A stretch of 64,000 nucleotides of DNA from UBA965 sp040396955. Lineage in GTDB: Bacteria; Chloroflexota; Chloroflexia; Chloroflexales; Roseiflexaceae. Below are positions 1-7,807 of the stretch, in pieces. The notes under the pieces are model-generated. The model was given only the letters and a program-made list of their open reading frames with translations. It was not told the origin of the DNA and ran no database searches. Location of the stretch: positions 1 through 64,000 of the forward strand of contig JBBAWX010000017.1 in the NCBI GenBank assembly GCA_040396955.1. Reading direction: 5' to 3'. Every line of letters starts with the position of its first letter. Position 1 is the stretch's first letter. Made by a program: the position numbers and the translations under genes.

Positions 1-692
1 GCCAGGCCCAGGATACGTTGCGGTGTCTGCACGAAGAGGCGTTCGGCGGTGGCATGGTCGTAGGTGTCAGCCACGTATTGGTAGGCCCAGCCCATGGCCG
101 TGGGGCGATAGGTGGCGCTGTGGGCATCACTGGCCACGAGGTCGACCAGGTCGTGTTGGAAGAGGATGGCGCTGTTTTCTTCGTCCACAGCGACGGCAGT
201 GACTTGAAAGAGCACGCCGGCTGCGTGGATGCGTTTCAGGTTTTCGAGGTCGTGCGTATTGTAGATGTAGCGCTCGGGGTGGGCCATGACCACCGTATAG
301 CCGGCCGAAATCAGGGTCTCAGCAGTTGGTAGATAGCGCATGTCGACGGCAAACACGGGCATTTCAATGAGCAGGGCGCGACTATCGGCGAGTGTGAGCA
401 CGCGTTGGGCCTCGACGTCGGCCTGCAGGGTGGGATAGTAGTTGATTTCGGTGCCGGGGAGCAGGGTGATTTCATACCCAGCGGCGTGCGCCAAGTTTTG
501 CATTTCGGCGGTGCGTTGGCGGATAAGGGCGGGAGTATAGTGGCGTGAGGCGCTCGAATTAGGGCTATGCGGGGTACAGACGAGGGTGGTGACGCCGGCC
601 TCGTAGGCTTGGCGTGCCATTGCCAACGAGACATCTTGGCTCCGTGGGCCATCGTCGATGTCGTAGAGCAGATGACAGTGGATGTCGATCAT
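1..692 (-). CDS. CpsB/YwqE-family tyrosine phosphatase (PHP fold), 3' end outside window
   Basis: Manganese-dependent protein-tyrosine phosphatase that would dephosphorylate the BY-kinase encoded just upstream and so tune capsule or exopolysaccharide export. The protein starts MIDIHCHLLYDIDDGPRS, the hallmark N-terminus of the CpsB/CapC family with its HxH metal ligands. TPHSPN near residue 42 and an AHPERY motif further on are further PHP-fold metal-site motifs. About 230 codons are visible; family members are near 250 residues, so only a short C-terminal piece is missing beyond base 1. The ATG at 690-692 has only a distant GGAG upstream. It is last in the polysaccharide operon, 75 bases after the kinase gene. 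The family call is secure; the substrate is inferred from context. Confidence 0.9.
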   Translation of the reverse strand, partial: MIDIHCHLLYDIDDGPRSQDVSLAMARQAYEAGVTTLVCTPHSPNSSASRHYTPALIRQRTAEMQNLAHAAGYEITLLPGTEINYYPTLQADVEAQRVLTLADSRALLIEMPVFAVDMRYLPTAETLISAGYTVVMAHPERYIYNTHDLENLKRIHAAGVLFQVTAVAVDEENSAILFQHDLVDLVASDAHSATYRPTAMGWAYQYVADTYDHATAERLFVQTPQRILGL

Positions 693-767
693 GGTGTAGG
701 TGCTTTCTCCAAGCAAAGACGGTGTAACGGCATGACCCCGATACACCGTGGTTGAGACGATACGAGT

Positions 768-1436
768 CTAGCCGTAGTAGCCGGAGGCCTGGGTGAGCTC
801 AGCGCCATTGAGGACCACGCCGACAATATTGGCCTTGGCCTTGTCAAGCACGGTGCGTGCTTGCCGAGCGTGTTCACGGCGGGTGCGTCCAGCTTGCATG
901 ACGAGGAGCACGCCATCGATGCGAGGTGCGAGCACGACGGTATCGCTGACGGCCAATACGGGCGGGGTGTCGATGATAATCACGTCGGCGATATCACGCA
1001 AGCCGTGCAAGATCTCGCCCATGCGCCGCGAGCCGAGGATGTCGGCGGGGCGGGGCGGGAGTGGTCCGCTCGAGAGGAGCTGGAGCCCGGGGACGCTGGT
1101 CTGCTGGAGCGGCGCGGCGCTCCCTTCGGGTGCAAAGAGCATGCTCGTCAGGCCGTGGTCGTTGGTAAGTCCAAAGAGGGTGTGCAGGGCGGGGCGCCGC
1201 AGGTCACCATCGACGAGAATGACGCGTTGTTCGGCCTGGGCCATGGTAATTGCGAGGTTGGCTGCGACCTCGGATTTGCCTTCGTCGACGCCGACACTGG
1301 TGACGGTGAGCATGTGCAACGACTGGTCGAGGCTGGCGAACTGGATGTTGGTGCGGAGCGTGCGGAAGGCTTCGGCGGCCGCCGATTGCGGATCACTCAA
1401 GGCCACAAGGGGTGATTTAACGGTATCGGTGGTCAT
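768..1436 (-). CDS. BY-kinase (CpsD/CapB-like tyrosine autokinase)
   Basis: Cytoplasmic bacterial tyrosine kinase of 222 residues that works with a Wzz/CpsC membrane activator to control polysaccharide chain length and export. Visible motifs are a Walker A-like loop SVGVDEGKS (about residues 47-55), the Walker A' ILVDGDLRRP (about 73-82) and Walker B VIIIDTPP. The C-terminus ends SGYYG, so the tyrosine cluster that is normally autophosphorylated is reduced to two Tyr. The ATG at 1436 has GAGGAAA six bases upstream and overlaps the stop of the Wzz gene by four bases (ATGA), which indicates translational coupling. Activator and kinase are separate proteins here, as in Firmicutes, rather than one fused protein as in Proteobacteria. 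Confidence 0.9.
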   Translation of the reverse strand: MTTDTVKSPLVALSDPQSAAAEAFRTLRTNIQFASLDQSLHMLTVTSVGVDEGKSEVAANLAITMAQAEQRVILVDGDLRRPALHTLFGLTNDHGLTSMLFAPEGSAAPLQQTSVPGLQLLSSGPLPPRPADILGSRRMGEILHGLRDIADVIIIDTPPVLAVSDTVVLAPRIDGVLLVMQAGRTRREHARQARTVLDKAKANIVGVVLNGAELTQASGYYG

Positions 1437-2125
1437 TGCGATTTCCTCATGACTGAGCGGCGGTCAGCCGGATTGGCAGAGCCCGGGATGGCACCCACGA
1501 TGGTGAGACCGACATGGCGCTCCACATCATCGGTGTTTTTGAGGGTGTCGTCGATGGCGTCAAGTACGAAGGCCAGCAGGAGGCCGATAATCAGGCCAAG
1601 AAAGGCACCAGCGAGTACGTTGATGCGGGTTTGCGGGCGATAGAGCTCGGGCGGGGTGGCTGGCGTGGTGACACGCATGTTGATTTTGTCGGTGCCCTCG
1701 AGGCCATCGTTGAGTGAGCTGACCAGTGCGGCCATGTTTTCGCCCACGGCATTCGCCAAACGTGGTGCCATGTCGATGTCGGGGTAATCCACCTGGACAA
1801 TCATTTTGCGGTCATCGGCATTGGCCTGGATGGAAATATGCTCGAGGAGCCACTCCGGGCTCCGGTCGAGTTGGAGTTGGGCACTGATTTTTTCGATTTG
1901 CGGGCGGGCCAAGGCCAGTTGTTTGTAGCTGTTCATGTTATTGGTGAGCACAATCGACAACCCGTTGTCGTTGCGATTGGGCACCACGAGATAGCTGGCT
2001 TCGGAGCGGTAGAGTGGCTCTTGGAGTTTGCTAAAGACGTAGGCAGCCACGGCCGTGAGGAAGATGGTCATCATCACCACCCAGATACGGCGCCGGATGA
2101 TGCGTAGGTACTCGGTCATGCGCAT
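1433..2125 (-). CDS. Wzz/CpsC-like chain-length determinant and kinase activator
   Basis: Inner-membrane polysaccharide co-polymerase of about 230 residues. A transmembrane helix near the N-terminus (WVVMMTIFLTAVAAYVF) is followed by an extracytoplasmic domain. A second helix near residue 170 (LAGAFLGLIIGLLLAFVLDA) leads into a cytoplasmic tail that would contact the BY-kinase. The tail region DDTLKNTDDVERHVGLTIVG is typical of Wzz proteins preceding or fused to kinases. The reading frame can open at a TTG at 2134, but AAGGA lies nine bases before the ATG at 2125, so I prefer 2125. It sits between a second Wzz-like gene and the kinase gene, overlapping the latter by four bases. Confidence 0.87.
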   Translation of the reverse strand: MRMTEYLRIIRRRIWVVMMTIFLTAVAAYVFSKLQEPLYRSEASYLVVPNRNDNGLSIVLTNNMNSYKQLALARPQIEKISAQLQLDRSPEWLLEHISIQANADDRKMIVQVDYPDIDMAPRLANAVGENMAALVSSLNDGLEGTDKINMRVTTPATPPELYRPQTRINVLAGAFLGLIIGLLLAFVLDAIDDTLKNTDDVERHVGLTIVGAIPGSANPADRRSVMRKSQ

Positions 2126-2137
2126 AAAAAACAATCC

Positions 2138-2704
2138 TTACGTATGGCGATATACGGCGAAAAGCAACCCGGCTAGGGCTCCAGCGAGCGCCCGCAACCC
2201 GAGTGGGGCGAGATGGTCACGCCACTGAGTCACGGCGACCGGAGTGTCTTGGGTGCTGAGCGGGGCAATGTTGACGGCGGTATCGCCGCGTTTGCCCCAG
2301 AGTCCGGTGCCGTCACGTTGCAAGACCGCTAATGCGGCATCGCAGATGGCGGCAAGCGGTGCCGGATCAGGGCCGACCGCCGCAATCGTGACAACTCGCT
2401 CGTGGTTGCTTACGGTGAGGAGCGCCGCTCCATCTGCCACCATAATAGCACGTTCACTGAGCAGTGCGTTGACCTTTTGTTGGAAATCACTGCCGCGACT
2501 AAGCGCTGGGAAATCGTAGGCCAGCGTGTCACCCGTGTCGTTCATGGGGGCGTGGCTGGTGAGCAAGATGGTGCGTTCGATGCGGTAGATGGGGGGCGCT
2601 TGTACGATGGGCATCACCGCAGTACTTGCGAGGAGCACCGCAGGGATGATGAGATACCACGGATAGGTGCGGATGAGGTGCCACAGGCGGGCAAAATCAG
2701 ACAT
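2138..2704 (-). CDS. Second Wzz-like membrane protein of the polysaccharide operon
   Basis: Protein of 188 residues with a hydrophobic segment near residues 15-35 (WYLIIPAVLLASTAVMPIV) and another close to the C-terminus (LGLRALAGALAGLLFAVY). The middle region is extracytoplasmic, the same two-helix layout as Wzz proteins. It lacks the long kinase-contact tail of its downstream neighbour. The frame is open further upstream, but the ATG at 2704 lets the gene overlap the glycosyltransferase stop (2697-2699) by eight bases, as expected in a tight operon. Sequence similarity to Wzz is weak by eye, so the call rests mostly on topology and position. It may be a partner or regulatory subunit of the neighbouring chain-length determinant. 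Confidence 0.65.
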   Translation of the reverse strand: MSDFARLWHLIRTYPWYLIIPAVLLASTAVMPIVQAPPIYRIERTILLTSHAPMNDTGDTLAYDFPALSRGSDFQQKVNALLSERAIMVADGAALLTVSNHERVVTIAAVGPDPAPLAAICDAALAVLQRDGTGLWGKRGDTAVNIAPLSTQDTPVAVTQWRDHLAPLGLRALAGALAGLLFAVYRHT

Positions 2705-3785
2705 CGAGGCCTCCATGTTGCGCAATAACGGCGCGCATGCGTTCCATGAATCGTTCACGGCTGAATTGCTCGGCATGCCGACGGATGTGGTGGGCATCCC
2801 AAGGATGCGCGAGGAGTTGCGTGATACCAGATTGGACGGCGTCTACCTGTTGCTCCATGAAAAAAATTCCGGTTTGCTCGGCGATTACGGTATCGAGGGC
2901 GCCACCGGCATGGTAGGCCAATACGGGGCGGCCTGCGGCCATGGCCTCGAGGGGTGTGATGCCGAAATCTTCTTCACCAGGAAAAAGGAAGCCACGACAG
3001 CCCGCAAAGAGCGCTAGGCGTTCGGCCTCGCTGACCCGACCTACGAAGCGTACATTGGGGCCGGCCTGCGCCATGAGTGCCGCTTTGTCACGCCCTTCAC
3101 CAAACACCACCAGTGGTACTCCGAGTGCGGTACAGGCCCGGACGGCGAGATCGATGCGTTTGTAGGGGACAAGGCGCCCGCCCGTCAGCAGGTAATCGGC
3201 GGGTGGAGTGTCTTGGAAGGGGGCCAAATCGACCGGCGGTGGGATGATGGTTGCCTCGCGCTGGTAGTGCGTGCGGATGCGATCAGCCACCACGCGTGAA
3301 TTGGCGATGAAGTGCGTGACCCGACGGGCGCTGTGCACATCCCAGCTACGGATGAAGTGCAAGCAGAAGCGCATGGCGATTTGTGCTATGCCGCGGATGT
3401 TTTCACGGGCGATGTACTGATCGGTCTGCCAGGCAAAGCGCATGGGGGTGTGGCAGTAGCAGAGGTGAATGGCGCCTGGTGCCGGGATAATCCCTTTGGC
3501 GTAGGCACTACTACTGCTGATGATGAGTTGATAGGGGCGGAGGGGGAGTGACTCAAAGGCCCACGGATAGAGCATGAAGTAATGGCGAAAAAAACGGCGC
3601 CACCCGGGCATCTTTTGCATCCAGGTCGTGCGGATATCCCACGTGCGGTAGAAGCTGGGCATGGCAGTCGCATCGTGGATGGAGGTATAGACCGGCGCAT
3701 CGGGAAACAGGTCGTGGAGCGCCTCGAGAACACGCTCGGCACCACCGTATTGGTTGAGGTAATCGTGGACAAGGGCGATTTGCAC
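2697..3785 (-). CDS. Glycosyltransferase family 4 (GT-B fold)
   Basis: Retaining sugar transferase of 362 residues that probably adds a sugar to a lipid-linked polysaccharide intermediate. The N-terminal domain begins VQIALVHDYLNQYGGAERV, typical of WbaZ/mannosyltransferase-like GT4 enzymes. The C-terminal domain has LLTGGRLVPYKRID, VFGEG and the GEEDFGITPLEAMAAGRPV nucleotide-sugar signature with its E-x7-E arrangement. The open frame runs on upstream to 4163, but that part is not protein-like and collides with the divergent gene. A GTG at 3785 preceded by GGAG eight bases away fixes the start. It is the first gene of the polysaccharide operon. Sugar specificity cannot be read from sequence. 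Confidence 0.9.
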   Translation of the reverse strand: MQIALVHDYLNQYGGAERVLEALHDLFPDAPVYTSIHDATAMPSFYRTWDIRTTWMQKMPGWRRFFRHYFMLYPWAFESLPLRPYQLIISSSSAYAKGIIPAPGAIHLCYCHTPMRFAWQTDQYIARENIRGIAQIAMRFCLHFIRSWDVHSARRVTHFIANSRVVADRIRTHYQREATIIPPPVDLAPFQDTPPADYLLTGGRLVPYKRIDLAVRACTALGVPLVVFGEGRDKAALMAQAGPNVRFVGRVSEAERLALFAGCRGFLFPGEEDFGITPLEAMAAGRPVLAYHAGGALDTVIAEQTGIFFMEQQVDAVQSGITQLLAHPWDAHHIRRHAEQFSRERFMERMRAVIAQHGGLDV

Positions 3786-3828
3786 GAATATTGCTCCAAA
3801 TTGCCTATTCACAGAATCAAATAATCTT

Positions 3829-3834
3829 ATTATA
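3829..3834 (-). promoter_or_regulatory. Probable -10 box for the polysaccharide operon
   Basis: Reading leftward, TATAAT lies about 44 bases before the GTG start of the glycosyltransferase gene. The stretch 3810-3840 is the most AT-rich part of the 126-base divergent region. No convincing -35 element is seen, so this is a -10 call only. Confidence 0.4.
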
Positions 3835-3911
3835 GTATGTAGGCGCAACGATGCGATGAAGTTCGTGAGGGTAATCAGCCGATTCACTCTTAACTTGAGG
3901 AATGTGACACC

Positions 3912-4919
3912 ATGAACAGGTCGGAACAAGAGTTGTTGCAACTCTTTACCAGTGCAAGTATGGGCCAGGTTGCCTATCAGGCATGGGCCACACAAGCGCG
4001 CCGCGAGCGGCGTTTCAACATTGCGCGTCTCTTTGATGCTCTTGCGGCGGCGCGGGGTGTCCGCGCCATGCGGGCTTTTGTTAGTACCTATGGCGTCGGG
4101 TCCACCGCTGAGAATGTGGATCATGCGCTCAATGGTGATGAACCAAGACCAGTAGAAATGCAACGCATTACCGGCACTTCTGAGCGTTCGCGAGAGTTTT
4201 TGGGGCGAGCAGCGAATGCGATGAGCCTAGGGCGCGATTTGTTGGCCTCTGAAATCGGTGACTTGTACGTCTGCACGAATTGCGGTGAAACCCGTGAAGG
4301 TGTGCTGGTGGGAGCCTGTGCGGTCTGTGGTACGGTACCAGAGGCGCATATGCAGTTCCTCGCCAGTGAAGCAATGGGCACGCTGGGACCGCATGCCATC
4401 ACCCATGCGCTCGAACATTCCGAAGCCACGCTCCGTAGTTTGTTGGGTGATCTTGATGACGGGATTTTGTCACAGCGCATGCCCGATGGTGCGCCATCAC
4501 TCAAGGAGGTGCTAGGGCATCTCAACGACATGAATCTCGTGTTTTGTGAGCGGGTGCGTCTGATTTTGGAAACCAATCACCCGGAACTGCCATCGGCGCA
4601 TCCCCCAAAGCTCAACGCTGCTACGCACTACCGCGGGCGCGATGTTCATGCGATTCTCAACGCGTTTCATGCGTCGCGTCATGACTGCTTGATGTTGCTT
4701 CGTGGCCTGACGAGTGCGGCTTGGCATCGTACTGCTACCCATGTGACCTATGGTCAAATCAACTTGCTGTATCAGGGGAATTGGATGGTGCAGCACGAGC
4801 GAACACACCTCGTCGAAATGGCACAACAGCGCCATAATCTGCTGGTGGCATGTGGCGAAGGGTGTCGGGACGACACCCGCCCTGACGCCATTGGTGAGCG
4901 TTTGAATGAAGGCGAATAA
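3912..4919 (+). CDS. Rubrerythrin-like / rubredoxin knuckle / DinB fusion protein
   Basis: Protein of 335 residues in three parts. Residues 1-110 follow the rubrerythrin four-helix pattern, but the expected di-iron ligands are missing: the first helix has FTSAS where rubrerythrins have FxxES, and the second has LAAARG in place of the usual E-x-x-H. Residues about 117-145 keep the rubredoxin-like CxxC-x10-CxxC metal site (CTNC ... CAVC). Residues about 165-320 form a DinB-type helical bundle with candidate metal-binding histidines in LGHLNDM and in QHERTHL. It may therefore be a metal-dependent DinB transferase with a degenerate rubrerythrin module. It overlaps the next gene by 14 bases. The function is unknown; the domain calls are by eye. 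Confidence 0.75.
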   Translation: MNRSEQELLQLFTSASMGQVAYQAWATQARRERRFNIARLFDALAAARGVRAMRAFVSTYGVGSTAENVDHALNGDEPRPVEMQRITGTSERSREFLGRAANAMSLGRDLLASEIGDLYVCTNCGETREGVLVGACAVCGTVPEAHMQFLASEAMGTLGPHAITHALEHSEATLRSLLGDLDDGILSQRMPDGAPSLKEVLGHLNDMNLVFCERVRLILETNHPELPSAHPPKLNAATHYRGRDVHAILNAFHASRHDCLMLLRGLTSAAWHRTATHVTYGQINLLYQGNWMVQHERTHLVEMAQQRHNLLVACGEGCRDDTRPDAIGERLNEGE

Positions 4920-5619
4920 GCCGGTCGTAGCCCTGGAAGAATATGCACCCGGACGATTCATCGTGCATGACGTACGGGTGCGCCCTTTTTTACATGGCGA
5001 AGGTGAGCTCATCGGCAATCGCTTTGTGCTACATTCGCAGCGTGGCGCCGGCTTGTTGGCACGCATTCGTCAGCGGGGCTTGGTGGTATGGGCGCTCACC
5101 GATCAAATTGCCGCATTGCCTGATTTGCCACGGTTGGCTCCAATGGGAGCACCAATCACGCATCCGGCACGGGCACGCGATCGTTGGAGCATTTATGAGC
5201 CAACACGTCGTGTTTTTGTGGCCTGCGAGCAGACAACGAACACCGGATCGTTGTTGGTGCACCTGCAGTATGGTGCCGTGGCGTGGTGCCGGCAAGGGCG
5301 CGCAGGTGGCGATTATTGGTATGTGGCGACCCAACCACTGGGGCGCTACGAATTACGCGCGCTGACGATTGATGAAATGCGCCGGTATGCGCTGGCGTTG
5401 GCATGTGATGTAGCCCCACCTATCGTGGTTACTCCACACGACGCCGATATGTTTGCTTGTCAGATGCCCGAGTTGCCCCAGGCCTTTCAACAAGTGTGGG
5501 AGCGCTTGGCACGCTACGATGCGACCGCAGCACACTGGCTCTTCACAGGTGCGGTGAGTCCATTGGTTGACGCCTTCGCCCGCCAAGCCGGACTCAACAT
5601 GGTGCTTGCGACTCCCTAG
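4906..5619 (+). CDS. Hypothetical protein, coupled to the rubrerythrin-DinB gene
   Basis: I do not recognise this 237-residue soluble protein. It has no signal peptide, no transmembrane helix and no familiar metal or nucleotide motif. The centre is rich in aromatic residues and arginine (DRWSIYEPTRRVF, GGDYWYVATQPLGRYELR), which suggests a compact beta-rich domain. The start overlaps the end of the preceding gene by 14 bases and the codon usage matches the neighbours, so it is very likely a real co-translated gene. Context suggests a partner of the rubrerythrin-DinB protein, but no activity can be assigned. Confidence 0.75.
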   Translation: MKANKPVVALEEYAPGRFIVHDVRVRPFLHGEGELIGNRFVLHSQRGAGLLARIRQRGLVVWALTDQIAALPDLPRLAPMGAPITHPARARDRWSIYEPTRRVFVACEQTTNTGSLLVHLQYGAVAWCRQGRAGGDYWYVATQPLGRYELRALTIDEMRRYALALACDVAPPIVVTPHDADMFACQMPELPQAFQQVWERLARYDATAAHWLFTGAVSPLVDAFARQAGLNMVLATP

Positions 5620-5642
5620 TACAACAAAGAAATGAGGTGATG

Positions 5643-6350
5643 ATGCCTGATTACCAAGAAATCTACCAAGACCCACACCACGCCGAAGCCTACCACCGAT
5701 TGGTGAGCCGTGAAGATCATATGGGGAATATTGCCGGCGAAATCCGGCGTCACGGCGATTGGCGTCAGGCTCACGCACTTGATGTGGGCTGCGGTACGGG
5801 GCGGGTCAGCCTGATTGTGGAGCCACTGGTGGCGCAGTTGACTGCCTGTGACCGTGCTCCGGCCATGTTGGAGGTGGCGCGGCGCGCTTTGCACCCAAAG
5901 ACGCGAGTAATGACCGCCGACAACCGCTCGTTGCCCTTCGATGACGCATCGTTTGATTTGGTGACGGCCGGGTGGAGCTTTGGGCATGCCACCGAATGGG
6001 TGCCCGGAGCATGGCAGGCTGATGTCCACCAAGCGGTCCAGCAGATGCTCCGCGTCTTACGGCCGGGTGGAGTGGCATTGATTTTTGAGACACTAGGATC
6101 GGGAGCCACGGAGCCCGCCCCGCCGACCGCAGCCCTCGCAGACTGCTACACGTTGTTTGAGCAGGAGTACGGCTTTGAGCGGACGCCCATCAGCACGGAT
6201 TACCGCTTTGTGTCGCAGGCCGAGTGCCAGGAATTGACCGGGTTCTTTTTTGGGGTGACGTTGACAGGGGTTGAGCAGGCCGATGGCAGTGTCATCTTGC
6301 CCGAGTGGACGGGAGCCTGGCATTACCGCAAACCCGCATCCACGGTATAA
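5643..6350 (+). CDS. Class I SAM-dependent methyltransferase
   Basis: Cytoplasmic methyltransferase of about 235 residues. Motif I is ALDVGCGTG near residue 44, followed by an acidic residue at the end of strand 2 (LTACDRAP). Motif II/III are seen as LPFDDASFDLVTAGWSFGH, and the post-motif is LRVLRPGGVALIFET. This arrangement is that of UbiE/Methyltransf_11 enzymes; the substrate is unknown. The start region reads GTG ATG ATG; GAGG at 5634-5637 is best spaced for the ATG at 5643. The stop codon overlaps a TATAAT sequence that probably drives murT, so the gene ends where the next promoter begins. Confidence 0.85.
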   Translation: MPDYQEIYQDPHHAEAYHRLVSREDHMGNIAGEIRRHGDWRQAHALDVGCGTGRVSLIVEPLVAQLTACDRAPAMLEVARRALHPKTRVMTADNRSLPFDDASFDLVTAGWSFGHATEWVPGAWQADVHQAVQQMLRVLRPGGVALIFETLGSGATEPAPPTAALADCYTLFEQEYGFERTPISTDYRFVSQAECQELTGFFFGVTLTGVEQADGSVILPEWTGAWHYRKPASTV

Positions 6351-6351
6351 T
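6346..6351 (+). promoter_or_regulatory. Probable -10 box of murT
   Basis: TATAAT in the context GGTATAATAC, 40 bases before the murT ATG. TTACCG at 6323-6328 lies 17 bases upstream as a weak -35 (three of six matches). The same GGTATAATAC context recurs upstream of the genes at 22069 and 60594. Confidence 0.5.
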
Positions 6352-6391
6352 ACGGGGGAAAGCATTCACTACGACGGGCCGAGAAGACCAC

Positions 6392-7771
6392 ATGCGTGAC
6401 ATCATTGCAATCTGGTTGGGACGAGTTGCTGGCCGCTTGAGTCGCTGGCTGGGTCGTGGTGGTGGCACTACGCTCCCCGGAGCGGTCGCCCGTCGAGTTG
6501 CGCCACACCTGCTCCCACATCTCACGCAACAGCTCGCACTGGGGGTGGTGTTGGTGGCGGGCACCAACGGCAAAACTACCACTACGCGCATGATTGCCGC
6601 ACTTCTTGAGGCGGCTGGTGTGCGCTTGGTGCACAACCGCTCGGGAGCAAATCTCGTCAGCGGAATTACTGCAATCATGCTGTCGGCCGTTGATTGGCGA
6701 GGGCGAGTGCGCGCCGATATGGCGTTATTTGAGTGCGATGAAGCAGCGTTGCCACAGGTTGTCCGCGAGACGCGACCACGCATGGTGGTGTTGCACAACT
6801 TGTTTCGCGATCAACTCGACCGGTATGGTGAAGTGGACACGATTGCTACCAATTGGCTCCATGCCCTGCACCAACTCGCACCGGATGCAGTGGTCTGTGT
6901 GCATGGTGATGATCCGTCGTTGGCACGACTCGCTAGCCAACTTACCTGCCACGTGGTGGTCTATGGAAACGACGATGTGCAGAGTGCACGTGGCAGTGTG
7001 GTGCACCTTGCGGATGCGGGGTTCTGCCGTTGTGGCACTCCGTTGACCTACACGACGCGTTTTTATGCGCATGTGGGGCACTTTTTTTGTGGCAATTGTG
7101 GTTTCGTGCGCCCCGTGCCGGAGTATGCGCTGACGCAGGTGCACTCCACAGGGTTGCACGGGAGTGAGCTACAGGTGCGCACACCAACGGCATCCGTCGA
7201 TTTGCATCTGCCCCTGCCAGGTTTGTACAATGCACTCAACGCAGTGGCGGCCTATGCCACCGTGACAGAATTGGGCTATCAGCCGGATGTGAATGCGGTG
7301 TTTGCGCAGATGCCGGCGGCCTTTGGGCGCTACGAAGTGGTGCATACTGGTCAGCACGAAGTAGTAATGGCACTCATCAAGAATCCAGTGGGTGCTAGTG
7401 AGACCATCCGCATGTTGGTAGAGGCCTGGGCAGAGCCGGCGGCAGTGCTGATTATCATCAACGACCGCGACGCCGATGGTACTGACGTGTCGTGGCTGTG
7501 GGATGCTGATTTTGAGTATCTCGTGCCGGCAGTGCGTGCGGTGACCGTCAGTGGTCTGCGGGCCGCCGACATGCAGGTGCGCCTCTACTATGCAGGCCTC
7601 GATACTGCACTTCTGCAGCGTATTGATGCGCTCGATACGGCGCTCGATGCGTGTTTGCAGGCACTACCCACAAACGCCACGCTCTACGTGCTCCCCACGT
7701 ATACGGCCATGCTCGAATTTCGCGCGTTGTTGGTGGCACGTGGCTGGGCGAAGCCCTTTTGGCAGGATTAA
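6392..7771 (+). CDS. murT: MurT-like lipid II isoglutaminyl synthase subunit (Mur ligase family)
   Basis: Mur-ligase-type protein of 459 residues. MurT normally pairs with the glutaminase GatD to amidate D-Glu of lipid II. Visible motifs: P-loop GTNGKTTTTRM (residues 57-67), NLFRDQLDRYGEVD (136-149), a zinc-ribbon insertion with cysteines at 212, 214, 233 and 236, and the DUF1727-type NDRDADGTDVSWLWD at 357-371. The first zinc knuckle is CxC where MurT usually has CxxC. The open frame reaches back to 6305, but GAGAAG before the ATG at 6392 and the protein pattern favour 6392. No gatD follows; argS does. Family assignment is strong; pairing with a distant GatD is assumed. Confidence 0.88.
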   Translation: MRDIIAIWLGRVAGRLSRWLGRGGGTTLPGAVARRVAPHLLPHLTQQLALGVVLVAGTNGKTTTTRMIAALLEAAGVRLVHNRSGANLVSGITAIMLSAVDWRGRVRADMALFECDEAALPQVVRETRPRMVVLHNLFRDQLDRYGEVDTIATNWLHALHQLAPDAVVCVHGDDPSLARLASQLTCHVVVYGNDDVQSARGSVVHLADAGFCRCGTPLTYTTRFYAHVGHFFCGNCGFVRPVPEYALTQVHSTGLHGSELQVRTPTASVDLHLPLPGLYNALNAVAAYATVTELGYQPDVNAVFAQMPAAFGRYEVVHTGQHEVVMALIKNPVGASETIRMLVEAWAEPAAVLIIINDRDADGTDVSWLWDADFEYLVPAVRAVTVSGLRAADMQVRLYYAGLDTALLQRIDALDTALDACLQALPTNATLYVLPTYTAMLEFRALLVARGWAKPFWQD

Positions 7772-7807
7772 ACGCATCAACCCATGGACAGGGACGTGAA
7801 AGGATAG

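Noticed and set aside
3786..4163. N-terminal extension of the glycosyltransferase frame
   Set aside because: It overlaps the divergent gene, is not protein-like, and a GTG with a good GGAG at 3785 gives the normal GT4 start.
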